Source of the DNA: Streptococcus thalassemiae
GTDB lineage: Bacteria > Bacillota > Bacilli > Lactobacillales > Streptococcaceae
DNA length: 64,000 nt
Direction of reading: 5' to 3'
NCBI RefSeq assembly: GCF_903645285.1
Contig: NZ_CAHJXN010000004.1
Span: 405,049-469,048 of the forward strand
Numbering within the stretch: the first letter of the stretch is position 1; each line of letters opens with the position of its first letter. A program made the position numbers and the translations under genes. This document shows positions 29,033-37,997 of the stretch, in pieces. Below the pieces are notes generated by a model. That model did no database searches and was not told the DNA's origin. It worked only from the letters and a program-made list of their open reading frames with translations.

Positions 29033-30052
29033 TTAGTCTTCAAATCCATTTGGATGCTTGCTTTGCCAACGCCATGCGTCTTCACACATTTGGGTGATAC
29101 CTAATTCTGCTTCCCAGCCTAATTCTGCTTTGGCTTTTGCAGGATCTGAATAGCAGGATGCGATATCCCCTGGGCGACGGTCTACGATGCGGTAAGGAAT
29201 TGGGCGTCCAACTGCTTTTTCCATATTTTGGATAATTTCAAGAACTGAGTAGCCTTTACCTGTGCCAAGGTTATAAACGTTTAGACCTGAACCTTTTTGG
29301 ATTTTTTTCAGAGCTGCGACGTGACCTTTAGCCAAATCGACAACGTGGATATAGTCACGAACACCAGTTCCATCTTCGGTATCGTAATCGTCTCCAAACA
29401 CTTGCACTTGCTCTAATTTCCCAACGGCTACCTGAGTCACATATGGCAAGAGATTGTTGGGAATACCGTTTGGATTTTCTCCCAAATCACCACTCTCATG
29501 GGCTCCGATTGGGTTAAAGTAACGAAGCAAGACAACATTCCATTCTGAGTCTGCCTTGTAGATATCCGTCAAAATTTCCTCTAACATGAGTTTAGTACGA
29601 CCGTATGGATTGGTCACTGAAAGTGGGAAATCTTCCAAGATGGGCACTGTATGAGGATCTCCGTAAACTGTCGCAGAAGAACTGAAAATGATGTTTTTAC
29701 AGTTGGCTTCTTCCATAACTTTCAAAAGGCTAACAGTTCCAGCGATATTGTTGTCATAGTAGGCAAGAGGGATACGGGTAGATTCTCCAACAGCCTTCAA
29801 ACCAGCAAAGTGAATAACACCTGTTGGTTCTTCTTGTTTGAAAATGTCTCTGAGGGTATCTGTATCACGGATATCAGCCTCATAAAAAGGAATTGCAACT
29901 CCTGTAATTCTCTCAACAACTTCTAAACTTTTTCTGTTACTATTAACAAGGTTATCCACCACAACAACCTGATGACCTGCTTGGATCAACTCAATAACAG
30001 TGTGGGTTCCAATAAAACCTGCCCCACCCGTTACCAAAATCTTTTCTTGCAT
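29033..30052 (-). CDS. galE: UDP-glucose 4-epimerase GalE
   Basis: A 339-residue SDR enzyme interconverting UDP-glucose and UDP-galactose. NAD motif GGAGFIG at residues 9-15, catalytic Ser/Thr in SSSATVYGD and the YxxxK pair in NPYGRTKLM; the C-terminal NLGTGKGYSVLEI and RPGDIASCYSDP are typical. Upstream of the glycosyltransferase and co-transcribed with it. Pneumococcus carries two galE genes; this is the one outside the Leloir cluster. A complete BOX element lies upstream (30154-30349). Confidence 0.96.
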   Translation of the reverse strand: MQEKILVTGGAGFIGTHTVIELIQAGHQVVVVDNLVNSNRKSLEVVERITGVAIPFYEADIRDTDTLRDIFKQEEPTGVIHFAGLKAVGESTRIPLAYYDNNIAGTVSLLKVMEEANCKNIIFSSSATVYGDPHTVPILEDFPLSVTNPYGRTKLMLEEILTDIYKADSEWNVVLLRYFNPIGAHESGDLGENPNGIPNNLLPYVTQVAVGKLEQVQVFGDDYDTEDGTGVRDYIHVVDLAKGHVAALKKIQKGSGLNVYNLGTGKGYSVLEIIQNMEKAVGRPIPYRIVDRRPGDIASCYSDPAKAKAELGWEAELGITQMCEDAWRWQSKHPNGFED

Positions 30053-30153
30053 CTTTTTTCCTCGATTCTCGGATTTTTTCTTATTTTACCATTTTTGATA
30101 GGGAATGTCATTTACAATCCTAGGGGGGAGGCTAAAATTTCAGTAAAATTCTT

Positions 30154-30349
30154 ATACTCTTCGAAAGTCTCTTCAAACAACGTCAGCTTCGCCTTGCCAT
30201 ATATATGTTACTGACTTCGTCAGTTCTATCCACAACCTCAAAACAGTGTTTTGAGCTGACTTCGTCAGTTCTATCCACAACCTCAAAGCAGTGCTTTGAG
30301 CAGCCCGTGGCTAGTTTCATAGTTTGTTCTTTGATTTTCATTGAGTATT
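30154..30349 (+). repeat. BOX element with boxA-boxB-boxB-boxC
   Basis: boxA 30154-30209 (ATACTCTTCGAAAG...), two tandem boxB units 30210-30255 and 30256-30300 (CTGACTTCGTCAGTTCTAT...GTTTTGAG) and boxC 30301-30349 ending ATTTTCATTGAGTATT. It lies between galE and the FAD oxidoreductase gene and its right end runs into the stop codon of the latter. Confidence 0.93.
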
Positions 30350-31451
30350 ATTCGCTTTTTACTCGTTTGACATAGTTTTCAATTGGGTAGTTTGCTGGGT
30401 CTAAGGTCATTTCCCTGCTTTTGACCAGTTGAGCTAGGTGGTAACCAATGATAGGACCAGTTGTGAGTCCTGATGAACCTAGTCCACTAGCAGCATAGAC
30501 ACCTGCCAATTCTGGCACCTGCCCAAAGAAGGGCGAGAAATCACTGGTATAGGCTCGGATTCCCACACGCTCAGCCCTTGAAGTCGCTTTAGCTAAAACT
30601 GGGTAGTGAGGCAAGGCAGCTTCCTCCATTTGCTGGAGTAAGATTTCATCCACCGTCAAATCAAATCCCATATCATTTTCATGAGTAGCACCTAGAGACA
30701 ATTTCCCACCTGCAAAAGGAATCAAATCCCACTCCCCTTCTGGCATAACAACAGGGTATGATTCTATATCTTGGGCAAGCTGATAATCTCGGAGTTGTCC
30801 TTTTTGAGGACGGACATCCACAGCATAACCCAAGGGTTCTAACATATCCCCCAACCAAGCTCCCGTCGCCAAAATAACCTGATCAAACACCTCTTCACCA
30901 ATCTGGTAACCTGATGCTAAAGGTGTCAGAGTCACTTTTTCTTTGACCAGCTTAACCTGACTGGCTTCCAGCAAACGAGTCACTAAGAGTTGACCATCTA
31001 CTCTCGCTCCACCAGAAGCATAGAGCAAGCGGTCAAATCCCTGTAAGCCAGGGAATAATTCATTAGCTGATGCTGGGTCCAGAATGGCTAATTGCCCTAT
31101 CAAGGGAGATTCTTCTCTGCGCTGGAGGGCTAGTTGATAGAGTTCTTCCAACTTAGTTTCATCCTTTTTCAGGAGAAAGACTCCCGAACGCTGGTAAAAG
31201 TCGATCTCTTGTCCTGACTTCTCTAAATCAGCCAATAAATCCACATAAAAATCAGCCCCCAAGCGCGCCATCTTGTACCAAGCTTTATTGCGGCGTTTGG
31301 AAAACCAAGGACTGATAATTCCTGCTGCAGCCTTGGTTGCCTGACCCTGTCCATGGTCAAAAACGGTCACCTCTAGGTCACTTTCTTTCGAGAGGTAGTA
31401 GGCAGCTGTTGCTCCCACAATTCCTGCTCCGATAATAGCAACTTTTTTCAT
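30348..31451 (-). CDS. DAO-family FAD-dependent oxidoreductase
   Basis: A 367-residue protein (from ATG 31451) of the D-amino acid oxidase/glycine oxidase family. FAD motif GAGIVGATAAYYLS at about residues 8-21, FDHGQGQATKAAAGIISPW, and the C-terminal GVYAASGLGSSGLTTGPIIGYHLAQLV. Substrate could be a D-amino acid or secondary amine. It overlaps the BOX element by its last two stop-codon bases. Upstream is nif3 with 16 bases between; nif3, trmK and this gene are probably one transcript. Confidence 0.86.
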   Translation of the reverse strand: MKKVAIIGAGIVGATAAYYLSKESDLEVTVFDHGQGQATKAAAGIISPWFSKRRNKAWYKMARLGADFYVDLLADLEKSGQEIDFYQRSGVFLLKKDETKLEELYQLALQRREESPLIGQLAILDPASANELFPGLQGFDRLLYASGGARVDGQLLVTRLLEASQVKLVKEKVTLTPLASGYQIGEEVFDQVILATGAWLGDMLEPLGYAVDVRPQKGQLRDYQLAQDIESYPVVMPEGEWDLIPFAGGKLSLGATHENDMGFDLTVDEILLQQMEEAALPHYPVLAKATSRAERVGIRAYTSDFSPFFGQVPELAGVYAASGLGSSGLTTGPIIGYHLAQLVKSREMTLDPANYPIENYVKRVKSE

Positions 31452-31467
31452 TGTTTTCACTTTCTAA

Positions 31468-32265
31468 CTAGATATGGTGGAAAGGATTGGTCGATGCTTG
31501 ACTAGGTACAATATCGATTGTCCAGCCCTTTTCTCCTTTCCATTGATTAAGAAGCTCTGCAATTTTTTCCACAAAAAGCACTTCAATATAGTGACCTGGA
31601 TCCAATGCCAACAAACCATCAGACAGCATATCCTGAGCAGTATGGTAGTAGATGTCACCAGTGATATAGACATCAGCTCCCTTAGCTAAAGCATCCTTAT
31701 AGAAAGACTGCCCGCTTCCACCACAGATGGCCACTCTTGAAATAGGTTTCTGCAAGTCATTCTCTTGATAATGCACCATTCGAAGACTATCTAAACCAAA
31801 GATTTGCTTGACATGCTGGGCCAATTCCCCAAATGTCTGAGTCTGAATATTCCCAATACGACCAATTCCACGTTCTGGGCCTGTTTCCTGCAGATAAGAC
31901 GTTTCCTCAATACCTAGCATCTGACAGAACCAATCATTGAGGCCATTTTCAACGATGTCAATATTGGTATGGCTGACATAAACTGCGATGTCATGCTTGA
32001 TGAGATCAATGTAAATCTGATTTTGTGGACGGCTAGCTACCAAATCCTTGATGGGACGAAAAATCGGCGCGTGCTTGACGATAATCAAGTCCACACCCTT
32101 TTCAATGGCCTCTGCCACCGTCTCTTCACGAATATCGAGAGCCACCATGACCCTTTGGATATCCTTGTCCAAAGTGCCAATTTGCAGACCACGGCTGTCT
32201 CCCTCCATGGAAAATTCCTGAGGGCAAAAGGCTTCATATGCGTTAATTACTTCACTTGCTAGCAT
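31468..32265 (-). CDS. Nif3-like dinuclear metal center protein
   Basis: A 265-residue Nif3/DUF34 protein. Metal-binding blocks are [10 protein letters not shown] and [17 protein letters not shown] in the N-terminal half and DIYYHTAQD plus [14 protein letters not shown] in the C-terminal half. The family has a conserved two-metal site and has been annotated as GTP cyclohydrolase type 2, but the biological role is not firmly known. Its start overlaps trmK by 14 bases; the trmK-nif3 pair is conserved across Firmicutes. Confidence 0.92.
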   Translation of the reverse strand: MLASEVINAYEAFCPQEFSMEGDSRGLQIGTLDKDIQRVMVALDIREETVAEAIEKGVDLIIVKHAPIFRPIKDLVASRPQNQIYIDLIKHDIAVYVSHTNIDIVENGLNDWFCQMLGIEETSYLQETGPERGIGRIGNIQTQTFGELAQHVKQIFGLDSLRMVHYQENDLQKPISRVAICGGSGQSFYKDALAKGADVYITGDIYYHTAQDMLSDGLLALDPGHYIEVLFVEKIAELLNQWKGEKGWTIDIVPSQASTNPFHHI

Positions 32266-32929
32266 GGAGAACCTCCTTGATGGCTTGAATTTTATCTACT
32301 AAAACTTGACGCTCCTCTATATTTTTTTCTGGGATTTGTCCGAGGGCAAACTCTAGCTTAACAGCTTCTTTTTGCCATTTTTGGACAAAGACTGGGCTGA
32401 CTTCTTTGGACAAGAAAGATCCAAATCGAACATCACTGGCTGATAGTTTCATTTGTCCTGCTTCCACCACCAAAATCTCGTAAAACTTGCCAGCTTCTTC
32501 TAAGATGCTTTCAGCTACAATCTGAAATCCGTTCTCTTGTAGCCAAATACGCAAGTCGTCTTCACGATTATTGGGCTGGAGGATCAATCGTTCTACATTA
32601 GCTAACTTGTCCAAGCCTTCTTCCAATATCCTAGCAATCAAACGACCACCCATACCAGCAATGGTAATGACAGACACTTGGTCAGTCTCTTCAAAAGCTG
32701 CCAAGCCATTGGCTAAACGAACCTGGATTTTCTCCTTTAGGCCGTGAGCCTCAACATTTTTAACCGCGGACTGGTAGGGACCTTCTACGACCTCACCTGC
32801 AATGGCACTTTCGATTTTTCCTCTTTCGACTAACTCGATAGGCAAATAAGCATGGTCACTCCCCACATCTAGTAAAATATCTCCCTGTGTCACAAAGGAA
32901 GCCACTAATTCTAATCTCTTTGAAATCAT
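32252..32929 (-). CDS. trmK: tRNA (adenine(22)-N1)-methyltransferase TrmK
   Basis: A 225-residue SAM-dependent methyltransferase that makes m1A22 in tRNA. SAM-binding [31 protein letters not shown] and [19 protein letters not shown] blocks identify the family. The C-terminal coiled part (about 165-225) recognises tRNA. It heads the trmK-nif3-oxidoreductase transcript. Confidence 0.94.
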   Translation of the reverse strand: MISKRLELVASFVTQGDILLDVGSDHAYLPIELVERGKIESAIAGEVVEGPYQSAVKNVEAHGLKEKIQVRLANGLAAFEETDQVSVITIAGMGGRLIARILEEGLDKLANVERLILQPNNREDDLRIWLQENGFQIVAESILEEAGKFYEILVVEAGQMKLSASDVRFGSFLSKEVSPVFVQKWQKEAVKLEFALGQIPEKNIEERQVLVDKIQAIKEVLHASK

Positions 32930-32992
32930 TCTCTCTCACTTTCCACACTCTATTACCTCTTATTATACCACATTTCAGCTGGCAATCTTGTA

Positions 32993-33027
32993 CCTAAAAA
33001 GGCCGCAACCACAGATTGCAGCCTTTC
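32993..33027 (-). terminator. Terminator of the P-type ATPase gene
   Basis: Minus strand AAAGGCTGCAA-loop-TTGCGGCCTTTTT. Confidence 0.85.
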
Positions 33028-33028
33028 T

Positions 33029-35365
33029 TTATTTTCTAGCTTGATAGCGACTAGTCAAGATGAAAATCACGGTAAAGACCAACATCATGACACCATAAAC
33101 AGGTAATGTTTGTCCTGTTAAGGTTGAAATTTCAAGCAGTTTTTGAATTCTTGGGAAGAGAGCTGTGGCTAGGAAGCCTCCTACTGACCAGACAATCAAG
33201 AGGACACGACATAGGGTAAATGGCATGCAGGCTCTAAATACGGATAAGAAACCAATTGACCCCAAGAGATAATAGAGTAGGGTTGAGATTTCTAACTCAT
33301 ACCAGCCTTGACTCGCTCCAAATATTTTCACAAAAAGAACGCTGAAGACAACCATGAGAGCACTCGGTAGGGCACGAAGCATAGATCTTCTGAGGAAATT
33401 TGGCTCAACAGGTTTGATATTTCGCTCAAAAGTCAGAACGAATGGTGGGAAACCTTCCACAAATTGGTCAATCATGGTAATCTGTATCGGAATGAAAGGG
33501 AAGATCAAGATCCACTCAGATCGTCCCAGAAGAGCACTGGCGATACAGATAACTGCGAGCAAGAAAGAATAGATGGTCTTAATCAAGAAAATCGGTGCGA
33601 TATGGGCGATATTATTAACCACGCGACGACCTTCAAAGAGAATCTCAGGAACATCATTAAAATCTGAGTTCAAAAGAACCAGATTAGCAATCTGACGAGT
33701 CGCAGGATCTCCCTCAGCCATCACGATGGAACAATCCGCCTCACGAAGGGCCAAGATATCATTAACCCCATCCCCTGTCATAGCCGTTGTATGACCCGCT
33801 TTTTTCAGCGTTTGGATGATGAGTTTCTTTTGATGAGGGGAAACACGTCCGAAAATAGCTGTCTCCTCCGCCATAGCAACCAATTCCTCATCCGTAATTT
33901 TCGAGCAATCTACATAGCTGTCATAGTCCGCAAAACCAGCCTTCTGGGCAATGCTGGATACCGTAACTGGATTGTCACCAGAGATAATCTTGAGCCCCAC
34001 TTCCTGAGAACGGAGATAGTCCAGCGTCTCTGCTGCTCCCTCCCGAATGGGGTCCAAGATTTCCAGCAAGGCCAGAGCCTGAATATCAGATGGTTTCTCT
34101 GGCTTGTGATGGTCTAATTTCTCCTGACTGAGGGCTAAGACCAAGACACGTGACCCTCTCTCCAAGGCCTCTCTGGCTTCTGGAACCTCAGAATCCAGCA
34201 ACATCTCAGGTGCACCTAAGAAAACTGTCCCCAGACCTTCCAATTCCATAGCACCCCACTTACGGTCGCTTGAGAAGGGGAGATTCGAAATCATAGGATA
34301 AGTAATTTCTCCCACAAAACGCTGTCGAATGGCTTGGGCAGTTGGATTCTTATCCTCACTATGGGCCATATAGCTAGTCAAAATGCTGGCAATAGTCTCT
34401 TCACCATAAGTTGCCGTCAAAGGAAGAACAGCCTCCACCTGCATCTTTCCTTGGGTGATGGTACCCGTCTTGTCCAAACAGAGCATATCCACGCGTGCCA
34501 AGGTCTCAACAGAGTACATCTCCTGCACTAAGACCTTTTTCAAACCCAGCTTAATCACCGCAGTCAAGAGCGAAGTAATGGTCAAAAGGGCAATTCCCTT
34601 TGGCAACATTCCCAGTAGGGCTGTCGACGAATTTACAACGGATGACTTAAGGGGCAAGCCTTTCAACATCAAGGCTTCTAGCAAGAGAGCCAGACCAAAG
34701 GGAATGATAATCTTTCCAGTAAAACCTGCTAACTTGTCCAGCGATTTCATGATACGAGAGTTGATTGGTTTCACTGTCTTAGCTTCCAGCATGAGTTTGG
34801 CAGCATAGTTGTCTGCACCGACATGGTGAACTTGAGCTAAAACTGACCCACTAGCCAAGAAACTTCCGGACAAAAGCAAGGCATCCACTTCCTTTTGCAC
34901 CAAATCACTTTCCCCCGTTAACATGGCTTCATTGACTTCCGCAAAGCCTTCCAAAACCAAGGCATCACTAGGAATCTGCTCTCCTGCAGACAAACGAATG
35001 ACATCTCCTAGCACCAATTCTTCAGGATTAAGAGCAACTTCCTGACCATCACGAATAGTCTTGACCTTTTCCTTGGTCATGAGATTGAGCTTGTCCACCA
35101 TGTGTTTAGCCCGCAGCTCGGTCACAATTCCAGAAAAAGCGTTAAAGCAGATAACAGCAAAAAAGACCAGATTGCTCCAAGCCTGCACAAAGGCTAGTGC
35201 CAAAGCAATGGCAAAGTTCAAAGCGTTAAAAAGGGTAAAGACATTTCGTTTAACGATTTGCCAAGTGCTGGTACTGGCCGAAGCAGTAAAATCATTGACC
35301 AAGCCCTCAGCCTGTCTTTCCTTGACTTCTCTTTGGGTTAATCCCATAATCTTATTTTTATCCAT
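33029..35365 (-). CDS. P-type cation-transporting ATPase (E1-E2)
   Basis: A 778-residue P-type pump (ATG 35365; ATG 35377 also in frame, both with weak ribosome sites). Phosphorylation site LCLDKTGTITQG, actuator motif LTGESD, hinge MTGDGVNDILALREADCSI and about ten membrane segments. No N-terminal heavy-metal CxxC domain; the membrane PKG segment (LGMLPKGIALL) replaces the usual PEGL and differs from classical Ca2+ pumps, so the ion is uncertain (Mg2+, Mn2+, Ca2+ or K+ type). It is distinct from the pneumococcal CaxP/MgtA locus as I know it. An IS30-family insertion lies 125 bases upstream. Confidence 0.88.
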   Translation of the reverse strand: MDKNKIMGLTQREVKERQAEGLVNDFTASASTSTWQIVKRNVFTLFNALNFAIALALAFVQAWSNLVFFAVICFNAFSGIVTELRAKHMVDKLNLMTKEKVKTIRDGQEVALNPEELVLGDVIRLSAGEQIPSDALVLEGFAEVNEAMLTGESDLVQKEVDALLLSGSFLASGSVLAQVHHVGADNYAAKLMLEAKTVKPINSRIMKSLDKLAGFTGKIIIPFGLALLLEALMLKGLPLKSSVVNSSTALLGMLPKGIALLTITSLLTAVIKLGLKKVLVQEMYSVETLARVDMLCLDKTGTITQGKMQVEAVLPLTATYGEETIASILTSYMAHSEDKNPTAQAIRQRFVGEITYPMISNLPFSSDRKWGAMELEGLGTVFLGAPEMLLDSEVPEAREALERGSRVLVLALSQEKLDHHKPEKPSDIQALALLEILDPIREGAAETLDYLRSQEVGLKIISGDNPVTVSSIAQKAGFADYDSYVDCSKITDEELVAMAEETAIFGRVSPHQKKLIIQTLKKAGHTTAMTGDGVNDILALREADCSIVMAEGDPATRQIANLVLLNSDFNDVPEILFEGRRVVNNIAHIAPIFLIKTIYSFLLAVICIASALLGRSEWILIFPFIPIQITMIDQFVEGFPPFVLTFERNIKPVEPNFLRRSMLRALPSALMVVFSVLFVKIFGASQGWYELEISTLLYYLLGSIGFLSVFRACMPFTLCRVLLIVWSVGGFLATALFPRIQKLLEISTLTGQTLPVYGVMMLVFTVIFILTSRYQARK

Positions 35366-35424
35366 AAATTCTATCATATCATTTTTTCTAAAAGAATTCT
35401 AATCTCATCCCAAATATGCACCTA

Positions 35425-35437
35425 GTCAAGGGAAAAG
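35425..35437 (+). repeat. Outer 13-base direct repeat, left copy
   Basis: GTCAAGGGAAAAG, repeated identically at 36968-36980; the pair brackets the IS and its flanking GTGGAA-motif sequences. Confidence 0.6.
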
Positions 35438-35502
35438 GCTAACTTCTCAAAGTAACTTCCACTTGCCTGACCAAAGTGGAAATTAGTCTAAAACGGATTT
35501 TT

Positions 35503-36763
35503 ATGGTGGAATTAAGTGTGAGACGTTTGAGTTAGAAATGAGGTCTACTATGACAAAACATAAACATCTTACCCTTTCAGACCGTAATGATATCCAATTA
35601 GGCTTAGAGCGCGGCGAAACCTTCAAAGCTATCGGGCAACTTATTCTAAAAGACCCAACCACTGTTTCTAAAGAAGTCAAACGAAATAAACAAATTAGAG
35701 ACTCTACCTCTAACAACCTTCCTTGCCCTCTACTCGACAAAGCTCCCTTTGTCTGTAATGGTTGCCCTAAAAGAAGACAGAATTGTGGCTATAAGAAGAT
35801 CTTCTACCTCGCTAAACAAGCTCAAAAACAATACGAACAAACTCTTGTAGAAGCTCGTGAAGGAACTCCCCTCAATTCCAAGACCTTCTGGGACATGGAC
35901 AAAGTCATCTCTGATGGGGTTAAAAAGGGGCAACACATCTATCATATCCTCAAAACTCACAACCTTGATGTCAGCTCCTCAACTGTCTATCGGCACATCC
36001 GAAAAGGGTACCTATCTATCGCTCCTATTGACCTAGCCAGAGCCGTTAAATTCAAAGAAAGATGGAAAAGTAAGCTACCTTCCATCCCTAAAGAAGCGAA
36101 AAAAGACCGTTCCTATGAGGATTTCCAAAACTATTTAGTACTGAATCAACTAGACTCTTGGCTGGAAATGGATACAGTTATGGGCAGGATGGGAGGTAAA
36201 CTCCTACTCACCTTCAATCTCTCTTTCTGTAACTTTATCTTCGCTAGACTTCTGGATAATAAAACTGCCCTTGAGGTTACCAAACACCTCTATGACATCA
36301 AGAACACTCTTCACCAAGCTGACAAAGATTTCTTCCAACTCTTCCCTGTCATTCTCACCGATAATGGTGGAGAGTTTGCCAGGGTCGATGATATCGAAAT
36401 GGATGTGCGAGGAGAGAGTAAACTCTTCTTTTGTGACCCTAATCGCTCTGACCAGAAAGGCAGAATTGAGAAAAATCACACGCTGATTCGCGACATTCTA
36501 CCTAAAGGAACTTCTTTTGACAACTTAACTCAAGAGGACATCAATCTCGTTTGTTCTCATGTCAACAGCGTCAAACGCGCTGCTTTAAATGGAAAGTCAG
36601 CTTATGAACTCTTTGCCTTTACCTATGGAGAAGAGATTCCTAAGCTTCTCGGCATTTCTAAAATACTGCAGAAGACGTCTGCCAGTCTTCTAAATTACTC
36701 CAACATAAAATCTAAAAACTAACCTTTAACCCCATTTAAACGTCTCACACTAACTTCCACCAT
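35503..36763 (+). mobile_element. IS30-family insertion sequence
   Basis: About 1.26 kb bounded by inverted repeats TGGTGGAATTAAGTGTGAGA (from 35504) and TCTCACACTAACTTCCACCA (to 36762), about 25 bases with two mismatches. One ORF fills it. Both flanks contain further GTGGAA(C)TTA motifs like the IS end, suggesting insertion into or next to an older end. No clear target duplication longer than TA is visible. Confidence 0.88.
35550..36722 (+). CDS. IS30-family transposase
   Basis: A 390-residue DDE transposase. An N-terminal HTH (HLTLSDRNDIQLGLERGETF, KDPTTVSKEVKR) recognises the ends, a Cys cluster (CNGCPKRRQNC, about residues 71-81) recalls a zinc knuckle, and the catalytic triad is Asp in WLEMDTVMG, Asp in ILTDNGGEF and Glu in DQKGRIEKNHTLIR. 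The reading frame is full, so the element may be active. I start at ATG 35550 because GAGG precedes it by 6 bases; the upstream ATG at 35538 has none. Confidence 0.9.
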   Translation: MTKHKHLTLSDRNDIQLGLERGETFKAIGQLILKDPTTVSKEVKRNKQIRDSTSNNLPCPLLDKAPFVCNGCPKRRQNCGYKKIFYLAKQAQKQYEQTLVEAREGTPLNSKTFWDMDKVISDGVKKGQHIYHILKTHNLDVSSSTVYRHIRKGYLSIAPIDLARAVKFKERWKSKLPSIPKEAKKDRSYEDFQNYLVLNQLDSWLEMDTVMGRMGGKLLLTFNLSFCNFIFARLLDNKTALEVTKHLYDIKNTLHQADKDFFQLFPVILTDNGGEFARVDDIEMDVRGESKLFFCDPNRSDQKGRIEKNHTLIRDILPKGTSFDNLTQEDINLVCSHVNSVKRAALNGKSAYELFAFTYGEEIPKLLGISKILQKTSASLLNYSNIKSKN

Positions 36764-36861
36764 AGCGGAACTTAATCTGAAACGCTTTCAGATGAGGGGA
36801 TTTTGTGCGCTCTTTTTTTCGATTCATTTTGGTTACAAAAGCGATGAAATCAAGCATGAGT

Positions 36862-36905
36862 AAAACCAGTGGAACTTACCTTGACACGGATTTCCACTGG
36901 TTTTT
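36862..36905 (+). terminator. Long terminator-like hairpin in the IS flank
   Basis: AAAACCAGTGGAA pairs perfectly with TTCCACTGGTTTT across 17 bases, followed by T. It sits in the gene-free interval 36764-37040, which otherwise holds only GTGGAA-motif repeats and the right outer direct repeat. Confidence 0.6.
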
Positions 36906-36967
36906 AGGATTTTTATCAGACTAACTTCCACTTGGATTAGCAGTGGAACTTAGTTTGGGAATTTACC

Positions 36968-36980
36968 GTCAAGGGAAAAG
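36968..36980 (+). repeat. Outer 13-base direct repeat, right copy
   Basis: GTCAAGGGAAAAG, identical to 35425-35437. Confidence 0.6.
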
Positions 36981-37040
36981 TTTGCCAGCCCTCCTTTGAT
37001 AAGGTATAATAATAACAAGAAAACAATCGAAGGAGATCGC

Positions 37041-37790
37041 ATGTTTTATACTTATTTACGTGGATTGGTTGTCCTGCTCCTATGGTCCATCAATGGCAAT
37101 GCCCACTATCATAATACTGATAAAATTCCTAATCAAGATGAAAATTATATTCTGGTTGCGCCTCATCGCACCTGGTGGGATCCTGTTTACATGGCCTTTG
37201 CGACCAAGCCAAAACAGTTCATCTTTATGGCCAAAAAAGAACTCTTTACCAACCGTATTTTTGGTTGGTGGATTCGTATGTGTGGCGCCTTTCCCATCGA
37301 CCGTGAAAATCCCAGCGCCTCAGCCATCAAATATCCTATCAACGTTCTCAAAAAAAGTGACCGCTCTCTCATCATGTTTCCAAGTGGGAGCCGTCACTCA
37401 AACGATGTCAAGGGGGGCGTAGCTCTGATTGCCAAAATGGCCAAGGTCCGTATCATGCCGGTTACCTATACAGGTCCTATGACCTTGAAAGGCTTGGTTA
37501 GCCGTGAGCGTGTTGATATGAACTTTGGAAATCCAATCGATATCTCAGATATCAAGAAAATGAATGATGAAGGCATTGAAACAGTCGCCAATCGTATCCA
37601 AACAGAATTCCAACGTCTGGACGACGAAACGAAACAATGGCACAATGATAAAAAACCAAATCCACTCTGGTGGTTTATCCGCATTCCTGCCCTCATCCTT
37701 GCCATTATCCTCGCTATCCTAACCATCATCTTTAGCTTTATCGCAAGCTTCATCTGGAATCCAGATAAAAAGAGAGAAAAACTTGCATAG
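37041..37790 (+). CDS. PlsC-type 1-acyl-glycerol-3-phosphate acyltransferase-like protein
   Basis: A 249-residue acyltransferase from ATG 37041 (GAAGGAG site). The HX4D catalytic motif is HRTWWD at about residues 48-53, block II is AFPIDRE and block III, normally FPEGTRS, is FPSGSRHS, a variant I know from Firmicutes PlsC-like enzymes. A hydrophobic N-terminus and a C-terminal membrane anchor (about 215-240) are present. It would esterify lysophosphatidate; as the genome should also carry the standard plsC, this may be a specialised paralogue. Own terminator at 37799-37829. Confidence 0.87.
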   Translation: MFYTYLRGLVVLLLWSINGNAHYHNTDKIPNQDENYILVAPHRTWWDPVYMAFATKPKQFIFMAKKELFTNRIFGWWIRMCGAFPIDRENPSASAIKYPINVLKKSDRSLIMFPSGSRHSNDVKGGVALIAKMAKVRIMPVTYTGPMTLKGLVSRERVDMNFGNPIDISDIKKMNDEGIETVANRIQTEFQRLDDETKQWHNDKKPNPLWWFIRIPALILAIILAILTIIFSFIASFIWNPDKKREKLA

Positions 37791-37798
37791 AAGAAATG

Positions 37799-37829
37799 AA
37801 CCTTGGTCAAACAGCCAAGGTTTTTCATT
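37799..37829 (+). terminator. Terminator of the acyltransferase gene
   Basis: AACCTTGG-TCAAACAG-CCAAGGTTTTTC. Confidence 0.87.
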
Positions 37830-37928
37830 TATATTTATAAGAATCTCCTAATCAAAAGCCACTCTATAATAGAGTAACTTTAAGATTGTCCATCTAATTG
37901 AACTCAGTCTAAGTAAGTTGAGAAAAAG

Positions 37929-37997
37929 AAAAAGCCCTCTGAAAATCAGAGAGCCAATTTGAGCTCGGGATAAAATCCTAGTGAAACAAAAAATCTA
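37929..37997. repeat. Left direct repeat of the cadD island, containing the cadD terminator
   Basis: AAAAAGCCCTCTGA...TCAGAGAG, then TTTGAGCTCGGGATAAAATC and CTAGTGAA. A diverged copy lies at 38956-39016. Read on the minus strand, CTCTCTGATTTTCAGAGGG followed by T-rich sequence is the cadD terminator (37931-37955). The cadD stop codon lies inside the repeat. Confidence 0.7.

Noticed and set aside
36204..36479. Minus-strand frames inside the IS element
   Set aside because: Antisense to the transposase, without ribosome sites.
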